From: Anaerolineaceae bacterium
GTDB lineage: Bacteria; Chloroflexota; Anaerolineae; Anaerolineales; Anaerolineaceae
Direction: 5' to 3'
NCBI GenBank assembly: GCA_018056725.1
Contig: JAGPFF010000013.1
Location: 1-50,323, forward strand
DNA: 50,323 nt
Shown: positions 7,451 through 16,194 of the stretch, in pieces
How positions within the stretch are numbered: position 1 is the stretch's first letter
How the letters are laid out: each line of letters opens with the position of its first letter
The notes under the pieces: model-generated
The model's database searches: none
Seen by the model: only the letters and a program-made list of their open reading frames with translations
What the model was told of the DNA's origin: nothing
Made by a program: the position numbers and the translations under genes

Positions 7451-9214
7451 ATGTTTGAAGCAGAACAAAAATTTGTAGAAGAAAGCATCCTTGAATACTG
7501 CAAGAGCAAGGATTACCCCATTGTGGAGGTTAAATGGGCATGGATCCCATTTAACGGGCAATGGGGTATTTCTACATCCTTTTTTCAGCTTGCTGCTGCC
7601 TCGTTTGGAAAGACGAAAGGCAATGTCGCGCAGCGGGCAAATGAGATTGCCAGTGATCTCGCTGAGAAAATCCGCAGTTATGCCGGGTTCGACCATGTGG
7701 AAGCGGTCAATGGCTACCTTAATCTTTATTTTTCGACGGATGAATATGCAAGTAGAGTCATCGAGCAGGTTCTCACGGATGGCAACCGCTACGGGCATGG
7801 ACGCCATCTCAACCAACGCCTGATGGTTGAGTTTTCACATCCGAACACACACAAAGCTTTTCACGTGGGTCATCTACGCAGCGCCTTTCTGGGGGATGTT
7901 TTAGCGCGCATTCTTGAAGCAGCGGGTTATGATGTCGTTCGGGCGAATTACCCGGGTGATATTGGTCTGCATGTCATCAAGTGGTTGTGGAATTATTTGA
8001 AATATCATAAAGGTGAAAAACCGGATCGGGATATTACCCGCTGGATGGGGACTCTTTATGCCGAAGCTGTAAAACGGCTCGATCAAGATCCAACCCTGGA
8101 GGAAGAGATCCGGGAAATGTATGCCCGCTGGGACAGAAGGGATCCTGAAGTTGTTCAATGCTGGGAAGAGACCCGTCAGTGGTCGCTCGACGGTTTTAAT
8201 GAGATGTACCAATTGCTCGATATCCGCTTCGACCGTTATTATTTCAATTCAATGTTTGAAGCTCCGGGGAAAGAAATCGTGGCGGAGTTATTGGAGAAGG
8301 GGATCGCGGAGGATGAGCGGAAGAGCGGTGGAGCGGTCATTGTAAAAATTGACGAAAAGTTGGGCTTGAAAGAAGAAAAATACCGCGTAATGGTTGTATT
8401 GCGCTCCGATGGCACGGCTCTTTATGCCACTGAAGATCTGGCATTGGCACGGCAAAAATTCCTTGATTACCCCGATTTGGTGAAGTCATATTATGTCGTG
8501 GATGTACGGCAATCTCTGCACTTTCAGCAAGTGTTCAAAACGCTGGAGCTGGCAGGTTATCCGTGGGCGACAAAGTGCCAACATGTTCCCTATGAATTGG
8601 TGAACCTGCCGGGGAATGTGGTTATGGCTTCGCGTGAAGGTACCGTGGTTTTGCTGGAGGATCTGATTCGTGAAGCCACGGACCGCGCTCTGGCTGTGGT
8701 AAAGGAAAAGAACCGCGAACTCAGTGAGGAGCTTCAATTAGAAATTGCCCGGGCAGTTGGGATCGGTGCGATCAAGTTCCCGATGCTTTCACGCGAGAGT
8801 AATAAAGTGGTGACGTTCGACTGGGAAAGCGCGCTCGATTTTAACGGTCAGGCGGCACCTTACATTCAATATGCTTACGTCAGAGCCAATTCAATTTTAC
8901 GCAAAATTGATCAGGTCATCCCGGAGGATGGGGGAATCCCCTATGAGTTATCGCAACCCGAGGTCACGCTGATCGATCTGATTGGGCGGATGCCTGAGGA
9001 CATCCAAAAAGCCGCCCGCGATTTGAAACCTTTGATTATTACCACGCAAGCCTATGAACTGGCACGCGCCTTTAATGATTTTTACACACAGTGCCCAGTG
9101 TTGGGGGCTGAGGAACCCCAGCGCTCCGCTCGTATCCGGTTAGTGGCAACCGCACGGCAGGCAATTGCGAACAGTCTGGCGTTACTGGGCATCACAGCCC
9201 CACAAGCGATGTGA
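7451..9214 (+). CDS. argS: Arginyl-tRNA synthetase
   Basis: 587 residues, class I aminoacyl-tRNA synthetase that charges tRNA-Arg in the cytosol. The N-terminal additional domain (about 1-110) recognises the tRNA elbow. The catalytic core has SHPNTHKAFHVGHLRSAF, in which HVGH is the HIGH signature. The KMSK region is degenerate (MASREGTVV), as in many arginine enzymes. A helical DALR anticodon-binding domain forms the C-terminus and ends in LLGITAPQAM, close to the usual ending. The ATG has only a weak ribosome-binding site (AAGG and GGA upstream). The next gene starts 33 nt downstream without a terminator between, so the two are likely cotranscribed. Confidence 0.95.
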   Translation: MFEAEQKFVEESILEYCKSKDYPIVEVKWAWIPFNGQWGISTSFFQLAAASFGKTKGNVAQRANEIASDLAEKIRSYAGFDHVEAVNGYLNLYFSTDEYASRVIEQVLTDGNRYGHGRHLNQRLMVEFSHPNTHKAFHVGHLRSAFLGDVLARILEAAGYDVVRANYPGDIGLHVIKWLWNYLKYHKGEKPDRDITRWMGTLYAEAVKRLDQDPTLEEEIREMYARWDRRDPEVVQCWEETRQWSLDGFNEMYQLLDIRFDRYYFNSMFEAPGKEIVAELLEKGIAEDERKSGGAVIVKIDEKLGLKEEKYRVMVVLRSDGTALYATEDLALARQKFLDYPDLVKSYYVVDVRQSLHFQQVFKTLELAGYPWATKCQHVPYELVNLPGNVVMASREGTVVLLEDLIREATDRALAVVKEKNRELSEELQLEIARAVGIGAIKFPMLSRESNKVVTFDWESALDFNGQAAPYIQYAYVRANSILRKIDQVIPEDGGIPYELSQPEVTLIDLIGRMPEDIQKAARDLKPLIITTQAYELARAFNDFYTQCPVLGAEEPQRSARIRLVATARQAIANSLALLGITAPQAM

Positions 9215-9247
9215 AAAAATCTTATCTTGTAAAGGAGATCCACTCAC

Positions 9248-10567
9248 ATGTCCCCAATCAAAACCCTAATCATGGGCGCAGCAGGTCGCGATTTTCATAA
9301 TTTCAATGTTTTCTATCGCGATAATAAAGAGTATGAAGTTGTCGCGTTTACCGCGACTCAGATTCCGAATATTGAAGGGCGTAAATATCCGGCGGAACTG
9401 GCAGGCTCGTTGTATCCTGCCGGAATACCGATCTACCCGGAATCCGAACTGGTCAACCTGATTCGAAACCTTAAAGTCGAGCAGGTCGTGTTTGCCTATA
9501 GCGATGTGCCTCATGAATACGTAATGCACAAAGCTTCCACCGTTCTGGCGGCAGGCGCTGATTTTCGTCTGATGGGTATTGAGTCCACTCAGGTCAAGTC
9601 AATCAAACCGGTTGTATCGGTGTGCGCCGTCCGCACTGGTTCCGGCAAGAGCCAGACCACACGTCGCGTCTCTCAAATCTTGCGTGCAATGGGTTTTCGC
9701 GTTGCCGCGATTCGCCACCCCATGCCCTATGGCGACCTCGTGAAGCAGAAAGTCCAGCGTTTTGCCACGTATGCCGACCTCGATAAAAATGAATGCACCA
9801 TCGAGGAGCGCGAGGAATATGAACCTCACATTGATAACGGTGTGATCGTCTATGCAGGTGTGGATTATGAAGCCATTCTGCGTGAAGCGGAAAAAGAGGT
9901 GGATATCATCCTTTGGGATGGCGGCAATAACGACTTCTCCTTCTACAAGTCAGATTTGGCGATCGTGGTTGCAGATCCTCACCGCGCCGGGCATGAGAAA
10001 TCCTACCATCCCGGTGAAACCAATGTCCGCCTGGCAGATGTTTTTGTCATCAACAAGGTGGATACCGCTGATCCTGCCAAGGTGATTGAAGTACGAAATA
10101 CCCTTCACGAATTAAATCCCAATGCGATTGTGATCGAAGGGGCTTCTCCACTGTTTGTCGATGATCCTGAAGCCATCCGTGGCAAACGGGTGCTGGTGGT
10201 TGAGGACGGTCCAACCCTGACCCATGGAGAAATGGCATATGGTGCTGGCTGGGTGGCTGCAAAGCGCTTTGGTGCAGCGGAAATTGTTGACCCCCGTCCA
10301 TTTGCTGTTGGCAGCATCCATGATACTTATGTCAAATACCCGAAGACTGGCACCATTCTTCCAGCGATGGGTTATGGAGACAAAATGGTGAAGGACCTTG
10401 AGGATACGATTAACAAATCGGATGTGGACCTGATTGTTTCTGCGACGCCGATTGACTTGACCCGAATCATCAAGGTAAATAAACCTATGCAGCGCGTTCG
10501 CTATGAACTTCAGGAGATCGGAAAACCTGATCTGGAAGACATTCTGAAACGGAAATTTGCTAAATAG
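9248..10567 (+). CDS. Cyclic 2,3-diphosphoglycerate synthetase-like GTPase/ATPase
   Basis: 439 residues. An N-terminal Rossmann-like segment opens with LIMGAAGRDFHNFN (about 7-20). A P-loop domain follows with VRTGSGKSQTT (128-138, Lys134/Ser135), ILWDGGNNDF (221-230) as the Walker B region and VINKVD (267-272) as a guanine-type NKxD motif. This order matches the family of archaeal cyclic 2,3-diphosphoglycerate synthetase, which closes 2,3-bisphosphoglycerate to the cyclic compound with ATP. Bacterial members are usually only called GTPases, and their activity is largely untested. A strong AAAGGAGAT lies 8 nt before the ATG. It shares this plus-strand block with gap and pgk, which supply the precursor pathway. 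The family call is firm; the reaction is inference. Confidence 0.8.
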   Translation: MSPIKTLIMGAAGRDFHNFNVFYRDNKEYEVVAFTATQIPNIEGRKYPAELAGSLYPAGIPIYPESELVNLIRNLKVEQVVFAYSDVPHEYVMHKASTVLAAGADFRLMGIESTQVKSIKPVVSVCAVRTGSGKSQTTRRVSQILRAMGFRVAAIRHPMPYGDLVKQKVQRFATYADLDKNECTIEEREEYEPHIDNGVIVYAGVDYEAILREAEKEVDIILWDGGNNDFSFYKSDLAIVVADPHRAGHEKSYHPGETNVRLADVFVINKVDTADPAKVIEVRNTLHELNPNAIVIEGASPLFVDDPEAIRGKRVLVVEDGPTLTHGEMAYGAGWVAAKRFGAAEIVDPRPFAVGSIHDTYVKYPKTGTILPAMGYGDKMVKDLEDTINKSDVDLIVSATPIDLTRIIKVNKPMQRVRYELQEIGKPDLEDILKRKFAK

Positions 10568-10581
10568 AAACAGGACCTTTG

Positions 10582-10617
10582 TGGCTCAGCGGTCTGAGAA
10601 GATCGCTGAGCCATTTT
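10582..10617 (+). terminator. Rho-independent terminator before obgE
   Basis: TGGCTCAGCG (10582-10591) pairs perfectly with CGCTGAGCCA (10604-10613) around a 12-nt loop, followed by TTTT. It ends only 14 nt before the obgE ATG, so obgE either depends on read-through or has a promoter inside the preceding gene. Confidence 0.75.
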
Positions 10618-10631
10618 GAAAGAAGTGATGC

Positions 10632-11891
10632 ATGTTCATTGACCAAGCAACCATTTATGTCCGGTCGGGGAGAGGGGGAGCCGGCATGGTGCACTTCCAT
10701 CGTGAAAAGTATGTTCCTCGTGGCGGACCAGATGGGGGTGATGGCGGACGTGGCGGGGATGTGATTTTTCGCGTTGTGGCGACATTGAACACCTTGACCA
10801 GTTTCCGTTATAAAAGAAAGTATGTTGCCCAGGATGGCGGAAATGGCGGTCCGAGCAATATGACGGGTCGCAGCGCGGAGAATCTGATTATTCCGGTGCC
10901 CCCCGGTACAATGGTTTATGATGCGACCTCCAATGAACTTTTAGGTGATTTGGTGGAAGCCAACCAGGAACTAACCGTTTGTAAGGGTGGACGCGGCGGA
11001 CGGGGCAACCAGCATTTCGCCACTTCTCGAAACCAAGCCCCCCGAACCGCGGAAAAAGGCGAACCGGCAGAGGAACGGGAAATCCGGCTGGAGCTAAAAC
11101 TTCTCGCTGATATTGGAATCGTTGGAGTGCCCAACGCCGGAAAATCGAGTCTGCTGGCAGCGGTGACCAATGCCAGACCGAAGATTGCTGCCTATCCCTT
11201 TACCACCATTGAACCGAACCTGGGTGTCGCCCACCTGGACGAGGAAACGGATCTGGTTCTGGCAGATATTCCCGGTCTGATCGAAGGCGCCCACGAAGGT
11301 GTGGGACTGGGGGATGATTTTCTCAGGCATATCCAGCGCACTCGTGTTCTCATTCATGTACTGGATGGAAGTGCGGCGGATCCGCTTGCTGATTTGAGCC
11401 AGATTAATGGTGAGTTGGCGCTCTTCGATCCCGCTCTGGCGGAAAAACCTCAAGTTGTTGTGGTCAATAAAATGGATCTTCCGGAAGTGAAGGAGAGGTG
11501 GGAAGAGTTACGGAAGAGTTTAAAGAAACGCGGGTATGAAGCCTATGCCATTTCTGCAATCACTCGCGAAAATTTACAACCGGTTTTGTGGAAAGCCCAC
11601 GAACTCTTAATGAATACCTCAACCCCCGAAAAACCGCCTGTAATGCCTGTGTATAAACCAAGCCAGGATCCACGTGCTTTCAGCATTGAGCGCGAGGGTG
11701 AAAACTGGCGGGTACGTGGTGAGGCGATTGAACGGGCGGCTGAAATGACCTACTGGGAGCATGATGGCTCCGTGCGCCGCTTCCAGCGGCTGATGGTGAC
11801 ACTTGGGGTGGACGAAGCCCTGCGTGCCCAAGGGATTCAAAATGGCGATACCGTCATCATCAGAGATTACGAACTGGAATGGCAGGATTAA
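10632..11891 (+). CDS. obgE: GTPase Obg/CgtA
   Basis: 419 residues. This essential GTPase works in 50S ribosome assembly and stress response. A glycine-rich Obg fold (about 1-158, for example GGDGGRGGDVIF) is followed by the G domain with GVPNAGKSS (G1), FTTIEPNLG (switch I), DIPGLIEGAHEG (G3) and NKMD (G4). A C-terminal OCT domain (about 335-419) ends in EWQD. All nucleotide-binding motifs are complete. The ATG has only a weak purine stretch upstream and sits just after a terminator hairpin. nadD begins one base after the stop codon, so the two are translationally linked. The argS-cDPGS-obgE-nadD run is otherwise read in one direction. Confidence 0.96.
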   Translation: MFIDQATIYVRSGRGGAGMVHFHREKYVPRGGPDGGDGGRGGDVIFRVVATLNTLTSFRYKRKYVAQDGGNGGPSNMTGRSAENLIIPVPPGTMVYDATSNELLGDLVEANQELTVCKGGRGGRGNQHFATSRNQAPRTAEKGEPAEEREIRLELKLLADIGIVGVPNAGKSSLLAAVTNARPKIAAYPFTTIEPNLGVAHLDEETDLVLADIPGLIEGAHEGVGLGDDFLRHIQRTRVLIHVLDGSAADPLADLSQINGELALFDPALAEKPQVVVVNKMDLPEVKERWEELRKSLKKRGYEAYAISAITRENLQPVLWKAHELLMNTSTPEKPPVMPVYKPSQDPRAFSIEREGENWRVRGEAIERAAEMTYWEHDGSVRRFQRLMVTLGVDEALRAQGIQNGDTVIIRDYELEWQD

Positions 11892-11892
11892 G

Positions 11893-12501
11893 ATGCAGCC
11901 CTTGCGACGCATCGGCATTTTTGGCGGCACATTTGACCCGCCACATGTGGGGCACTTAATTCTGGCGGAGGAATGCCGCACTCAATTGCAGCTTGACCTG
12001 CTTTTGTGGGTGGTGACGGATAACCCACCGCACAAACGGTATACTCATATCAGCCCGATTGAAGACCGGGTAGTGTTGGTTGAAAAAGCCATTCATGGAA
12101 ATCCTTGCTTTGAGCTTTCTCGTGTAGATATTGACCGCCCCGGACCGCATTACGCGATTGATACAGTAAAACTCCTCAAAAAGGAGTATCCAGGTGCCGA
12201 GATGTATTACCTGATGGGTGGAGATTCCTTGCATGACCTTCCGACATGGAATAAGCCTCAGGAATTTATCCAGGTTTGCGATGGGATCGGTGTAATGAGG
12301 CGGCATGCAGATCAGGTGGATCTGACATCGCTTGAGGCACTCCTACCGGGGGTGACTGATAAGGTAAGGATTGTCGAAGCTCCGATCCTGGAAATTTCTT
12401 CCAAACAAATCAGGCAGAGAATTGCCGAAGGGATGGGCTACCGGTATTACTTGCGGGATGCCGTTTACCAGGCGATCTTGGAAATGGGTCTGTATCGCTG
12501 A
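11893..12501 (+). CDS. nadD: Nicotinate-nucleotide adenylyltransferase
   Basis: 202 residues. It joins nicotinate mononucleotide and ATP to deamido-NAD in the cytosolic NAD pathway. GIFGGTFDPPHVGHL (8-22) is the nucleotidyltransferase signature with the catalytic HxGH, and ISSKQIRQRIAEG near the C-terminus is the ISSTxIR motif. YLMGGDSLHDLPTW in the middle is the substrate-binding region. The ATG at 11893 lies one base after the obgE stop. An upstream in-frame start at 11803 lies inside obgE and would add a non-family extension. obgE-nadD adjacency is common in bacteria. Confidence 0.95.
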   Translation: MQPLRRIGIFGGTFDPPHVGHLILAEECRTQLQLDLLLWVVTDNPPHKRYTHISPIEDRVVLVEKAIHGNPCFELSRVDIDRPGPHYAIDTVKLLKKEYPGAEMYYLMGGDSLHDLPTWNKPQEFIQVCDGIGVMRRHADQVDLTSLEALLPGVTDKVRIVEAPILEISSKQIRQRIAEGMGYRYYLRDAVYQAILEMGLYR

Positions 12502-12542
12502 TCCTGTTCTTGCATCCCATCCTTAAGATTCCCGTTTCGAAT

Positions 12543-13643
12543 TTAAGAGTTTAGACTTAATGAGATCACCTGACTGGAACAGGGATTGCCCCATTTAACG
12601 AACATTTTCAATGCCGAGAGATCCATTACCACACTGAAGATAGTCTTCATCGGATCGGGTGCCAGAGGGTGGTGCATGGCATGGTTGCAAATTGAGTCTG
12701 GGTAATTATCGTGGTCGGAGAGGATCGCGAAGAAAGAATCGGGGGTATGGAGCTCGGTTTCCTCCAGAAGGCTGAGCGCCCGGCTAAAGCGTTTGTTGCT
12801 GCGGATTAATTGTTCCCGTTCTTTTTCGATTTCCTGCATGCGCGGGGTGAGGTAATGGTTTGTGTGAACCAGTTTATTGTTGGAACCCCGGATTACCTCA
12901 AAGCGAGTGGCGGATACTTCAACATTATAAATTCTGCCATCCTGATGGGCGAGCAGGTGATTATACCCTGCGGCTCGCATTGGCACATGGGAGAGGCGTA
13001 TGGCTTCCTGGAGGGTGCTGGTGGCGAGAATTGCGCGGGAAACGATGATCCGTGGGATGCCATACTTGACATCCACAGGATTGACAGAATTACAGCTTTG
13101 GGCAATTCCTGCCGCATTGAAGCCTATGTTGGGCAGCAGACCCCCATATGAAATCGCCAGGAAGGCAGGTTCGTTGATAGGATGGCAATCCAGAATATAA
13201 ATATCCGGTTCGTCCATGGTGAGCCAGTCTTCGTTATGACCGACCAGGACGCCGCTAGAATATGTCGCCTGCCTGGATGCTGCAATACTGGTGCATTTTT
13301 CAAGGTGAAGAGCATCGAAAACCAAACACTCAAAAGTATTAACGACCACAAGGTCAGCGTAGCTCACGTTCGCCCCTTCTGCTATGCCCATGATTTCATC
13401 AATATATTGAGGGTAAGTTCCCAGAGTATGGTGCATGTATTGCATGGCTTGAAGGATGGCTTGAGACCAGGAAAGATGCAGACTGGCTGCATGTGAATCA
13501 AAATACGACCGTACATTTTCAATCCCATGCCTCACCTGGCTGCGCATGGCTTCACCGATTTGCTGACCGAGGTCATGGTGAGACCCGCGCGCATGCACAA
13601 CAGGCGGCACCGGCATCACAGAGCTCCCCTCTGAGTGGTCCAT
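12543..13643 (-). CDS. C45-family (acyltransferase/peptidase) Ntn hydrolase
   Basis: 366 residues resembling acyl-CoA:6-aminopenicillanate acyltransferase and the C45 peptidases. These Ntn hydrolases mature by cleaving before a Cys that then becomes the nucleophile. The matching site is KCTSIAAS, with Cys117 followed by GVLVGHNEDW (131-140), the family's nucleophile and Asn/Asp motif. Residues 1-116 would form the propeptide or alpha chain. No signal peptide is seen, so it acts in the cytosol. Physiological substrates of bacterial members are mostly unknown; amide-bond hydrolysis or acyl transfer is likely, and beta-lactam biosynthesis is not implied. The ATG has no ribosome-binding site, and a -10 box ends 6 nt upstream. 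It converges with nadD, leaving 41 bp between them. Confidence 0.8.
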   Translation of the reverse strand: MDHSEGSSVMPVPPVVHARGSHHDLGQQIGEAMRSQVRHGIENVRSYFDSHAASLHLSWSQAILQAMQYMHHTLGTYPQYIDEIMGIAEGANVSYADLVVVNTFECLVFDALHLEKCTSIAASRQATYSSGVLVGHNEDWLTMDEPDIYILDCHPINEPAFLAISYGGLLPNIGFNAAGIAQSCNSVNPVDVKYGIPRIIVSRAILATSTLQEAIRLSHVPMRAAGYNHLLAHQDGRIYNVEVSATRFEVIRGSNNKLVHTNHYLTPRMQEIEKEREQLIRSNKRFSRALSLLEETELHTPDSFFAILSDHDNYPDSICNHAMHHPLAPDPMKTIFSVVMDLSALKMFVKWGNPCSSQVISLSLNS

Positions 13644-13649
13644 AGTATT

Positions 13650-13677
13650 ACTATACTCAGAACGTTTAAAAAGGCAA
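13650..13677 (-). promoter_or_regulatory. Leaderless promoter of the C45-family gene
   Basis: On the minus strand TTGCCT (13672-13677), a 16-bp spacer and TATAGT (13650-13655), which ends 6 nt before the ATG at 13643. The -10 box is embedded in an inverted repeat, AGTAT-TACT-ATACT (13644-13657), a possible operator. Confidence 0.55.
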
Positions 13678-13678
13678 C

Positions 13679-13701
13679 AAAAAACCCGGCAGGTTGCCGG
13701 G
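13679..13701 (-). terminator. Rho-independent terminator of the sigma-factor operon
   Basis: On the minus strand CCCGGCA pairs with TGCCGGG (13695-13701 with 13685-13691) around a 3-nt loop, followed by six T. It closes the sigma/anti-sigma/envelope operon 20 nt after the last stop codon and directly abuts the next gene's -35 box. Confidence 0.85.
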
Positions 13702-13721
13702 TAAAAGTGGTGGTAAAAAAC

Positions 13722-14570
13722 TTACTCGTGAATGAGTTCGAGATTCCCCATTGCCATATTGACTCGAAGACGGATGAGAGCGCCTACCTCACCGCTGTGG
13801 TAGGTATTATTTTCCACCGTCCAGGTACCGGTCAAATTGATGTCGCTAAGCTCATCTTCAATGATGATTTCAGCACGCGCATTTGCGGGAATGCGAATTG
13901 TGATGGAGCTCATGCCCGATTTGATTTTGCCATCACAATCGTTTGTGTTCTCTCCGGAGAAATCGAGCACATAGTCGCCTATTCCGCTGTTGAATTCAAA
14001 TTGTTGCACTCGCGCGTTGCCCAGTCCGATCATTTCAATCGTCGACGCGCCAGTGTGGTAAGTCAATTCTTCCATCGCCATTCCATTGGGTGAATCAAAG
14101 AATAATTTCGATGCACTTGCCCCATCGGAAATGGTCAGCTTACGCAGGGCAAGACCGCCCAGGTGAAGCTCTCCCTCATAGGCACCGCTGGCAAGGCTCA
14201 ATTCAAGAGGCATACCACCCAATTTCAAATCCCAATTGTTCTTCAACTCTCCATCAGGTAGTGAGAAGGTAGATTCAGCCTGCTGAGAAACCGTCACCGT
14301 GCTGCCTTCCCTTTTCAAGACCGGTTTCCAGGCTTCGATATTGTAATCAATTGTTCCTTCAAGTAATTGATCTGAGCCACCGGAGAGTTTGAGCGATCCA
14401 GCACCCATCTTAATATTGACCGTTGAAATCTCTGCGCCGGATTCCGGTGGTTCATGGATCACTAGAGTTCGGGTTGTTCCAGGGGTTAATGTTGGCACGT
14501 TTACCGTTACAGAACATGCCGATAGAAGGAGGATTCCGGCTGCCAGGGCGACAAAATGAAGGACCTTCAT
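13722..14570 (-). CDS. Toastrack-like (DUF4097-type) lipoprotein
   Basis: 282 residues. A lipoprotein signal with lipobox LLSAC (Cys19) is followed by a Thr/Pro linker and a long stretch of alternating beta strands. Short repeats such as LKLSGGSDQLLEG, GELHLGGLALRKLTI and SSITIRIPANA suggest the right-handed beta structure of the Toastrack/DUF4097 group. These proteins often sit with sensor kinases, PspC proteins or ECF sigma factors and are thought to be envelope-exposed sensors or adaptors. It should be anchored on the outer face of the cell membrane. It is the last gene of the operon, 38 nt after the beta-repeat membrane protein. The exact role is unknown. Confidence 0.7.
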   Translation of the reverse strand: MKVLHFVALAAGILLLSACSVTVNVPTLTPGTTRTLVIHEPPESGAEISTVNIKMGAGSLKLSGGSDQLLEGTIDYNIEAWKPVLKREGSTVTVSQQAESTFSLPDGELKNNWDLKLGGMPLELSLASGAYEGELHLGGLALRKLTISDGASASKLFFDSPNGMAMEELTYHTGASTIEMIGLGNARVQQFEFNSGIGDYVLDFSGENTNDCDGKIKSGMSSITIRIPANARAEIIIEDELSDINLTGTWTVENNTYHSGEVGALIRLRVNMAMGNLELIHE

Positions 14571-14608
14571 GCTCTATCTCCGTATTTGCTTTCTATAAGG
14601 AAGGACAT

Positions 14609-15655
14609 TTATACTCCCGGCACTTCTGGTGGTGTGGTGGGAGGTTCAGTCGGCGGATTGGGGGTGGACGCTGGAAGGATAGCCTTAAGAAGCTCGTCGG
14701 CGTATTTTTCGGAACCTACACGGCTGGTGATGACCGCGCCGAGACCGAGAATTACCGCGATAAATCCGGGAATCCATCCGACACAGGGGATGAGATTCAC
14801 CAAGCCCGTTACCAGTGCAAGCAGTAAGGTGCCGATTCCAGCTGCAACTGAGGCGTGCCACGTGGTTTTGAAGAGGGCAGCCATCCGCTGACCGATTTCA
14901 TAACCCAGAGCGATGTACCCGATTGCCACCGCCAGCCCCAGGAGGATAAAGCCGAGGATGCTGACCGGGATCAGGAGTATGGTAATGATCAATAACACCA
15001 GAATGATGGGAGTGACGAGGATGGTGAGTACCCCGATTCCTCCGCTGACCCATGGCTCGCGTACGATGGTGGCAGCGATATTCTTGAGGTTGTGCGGCAT
15101 TAATAAACCCACCACAACAGCCAGAACTCCGAGGAGGAGTGCTTCGAAAGTGGCGCTGAAAGTGCGCGTGAGCAGATTGCGTTGAGTGCCAAAGGGAGAA
15201 AGATTCTTTATTCGCTCAGGCGGAGTTAAGTTGTCCAGGTTAGGGGATTCTGTGGTGACACTGCCATTGATTCGAGCGAGCGCGGAGCGCTGCAGGTTCG
15301 CGCCGAGCAGAGAAAGGTCGCCATTGATTACGGCAGTATCCCCCAGGTTGATAGCTCCGCCAATGGCGACAATATCTCCATTGACTATACCTTCAGCCGC
15401 AAGCGTCCCTCCAATCAGCATGAGGTCCCCATTGACGGTCGAGTCAGAGGCAGTGGAGGTTGTTCCTCCAATGACCAGGATGTTACCGTCAAGAACTTCA
15501 TGGCTTTCCAGCCGAAAAGTATTGCCGATCACCACCTGATCGCCAACAATATGATTTTCAGGTTGCGCGGTCGGATCCTGGGCAAATACGGTTGCCGGGG
15601 TGAGGGCAATCCAAACCATGAGTGCGATGACGATTAGAACGATGTGTTTTTTCAT
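14609..15655 (-). CDS. Secreted beta-repeat membrane protein (polymer-forming/bactofilin-like)
   Basis: 348 residues. A signal peptide (1-25, ending VFAQ) leads into about 100 residues of short beta repeats with the pattern NGDLxLIGG (for example DGNILVIGG, NGDLMLIGG, NGDIVAIGG, NGDLSLLGA). These resemble the solenoid of bactofilin-like polymer-forming proteins. A hydrophobic half follows with about four to five membrane segments (about 170-190, 205-260, 270-315) and a Pro/Thr-rich tail ending PPEVPGV. The repeats should lie outside the membrane. The ATG overlaps the anti-sigma stop in ATGA, so the two are translationally coupled. Classical bactofilins are cytoplasmic, so the exported topology is a real difference. 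Function is unknown; a surface scaffold or stress sensor is plausible. Confidence 0.7.
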   Translation of the reverse strand: MKKHIVLIVIALMVWIALTPATVFAQDPTAQPENHIVGDQVVIGNTFRLESHEVLDGNILVIGGTTSTASDSTVNGDLMLIGGTLAAEGIVNGDIVAIGGAINLGDTAVINGDLSLLGANLQRSALARINGSVTTESPNLDNLTPPERIKNLSPFGTQRNLLTRTFSATFEALLLGVLAVVVGLLMPHNLKNIAATIVREPWVSGGIGVLTILVTPIILVLLIITILLIPVSILGFILLGLAVAIGYIALGYEIGQRMAALFKTTWHASVAAGIGTLLLALVTGLVNLIPCVGWIPGFIAVILGLGAVITSRVGSEKYADELLKAILPASTPNPPTEPPTTPPEVPGV

Positions 15656-16191
15656 GAGTTTTTAACCCCTCTTTTAATCGCCAATTTCCATATGGAGAGC
15701 GCCAACGTAAATGCTGAGAGAAGAATCCATCCACCCAGAATGATCAGTACCAGCGCGAGAATGGAGGGATCAAGCGAGCGGGCCAGGCTGGTAATAAACT
15801 CGATGACACTTTCTGCGCCAGCCACTACGGTGAAGAATGAAGTCAAAGAACCAGCTGCCAGCGAGATCAAGGAAACTTTTGGATCGAAAATCAAGATGGC
15901 GCCAATTGCCACTACAATCGCCGATCCAATCAAAGAGAAGACCAGATTGCGCGCCTCGCGTTTTTCTTCGGCGTGCTTGCGTTGTGCCAGTGAAGCTTGC
16001 CAGCGCCGGGTAAAACCTTCCGGGGCAGGGACTTCTGGTGCAGAGTGAACGATGTGCAATGCCCTTTCCAGATTCCCGCTGAGGCGGGCACACTCCGGAC
16101 AGGCTGCCAGATGGTCTTCCAGGCGGGATTGTTCTTCAATTGTCAGTGGTTCTTTTTCAAGGATCCAGGTTCTGAAGGGTTGGTGTTCCAT
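15652..16191 (-). CDS. Zinc-finger (zf-HC2) anti-sigma factor
   Basis: 179 residues. The N-terminal HLAACPECARL contains His27, Cys31 and Cys34 in the HxxxCxxC zinc motif of anti-sigma factors. A helical linker (about 60-80) follows, then two to three membrane segments (about 83-101, 108-130 and 143-168). It should hold the neighbouring ECF sigma factor at the membrane and release it on an envelope signal. It starts 3 nt after the sigma stop and its TGA overlaps the ATG of the next gene, both typical of stoichiometric partners. It has more membrane segments than the usual single-pass anti-sigma factor. Confidence 0.85.
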   Translation of the reverse strand: MEHQPFRTWILEKEPLTIEEQSRLEDHLAACPECARLSGNLERALHIVHSAPEVPAPEGFTRRWQASLAQRKHAEEKREARNLVFSLIGSAIVVAIGAILIFDPKVSLISLAAGSLTSFFTVVAGAESVIEFITSLARSLDPSILALVLIILGGWILLSAFTLALSIWKLAIKRGVKNS

Positions 16192-16194
16192 AAT

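Noticed and set aside
11803..11892. N-terminal extension of nadD
   Set aside because: It lies inside obgE in another frame; the nucleotidyltransferase motif begins normally from the ATG at 11893.
12502..12542. Terminator between convergent nadD and the C45 hydrolase
   Set aside because: Only a weak, interrupted CTTAA/TTTAAG pairing and no T-run.
12543..13643. Penicillin biosynthesis gene
   Set aside because: Only the Ntn-hydrolase fold and Cys117 region are shared; no other beta-lactam biosynthesis genes lie nearby.
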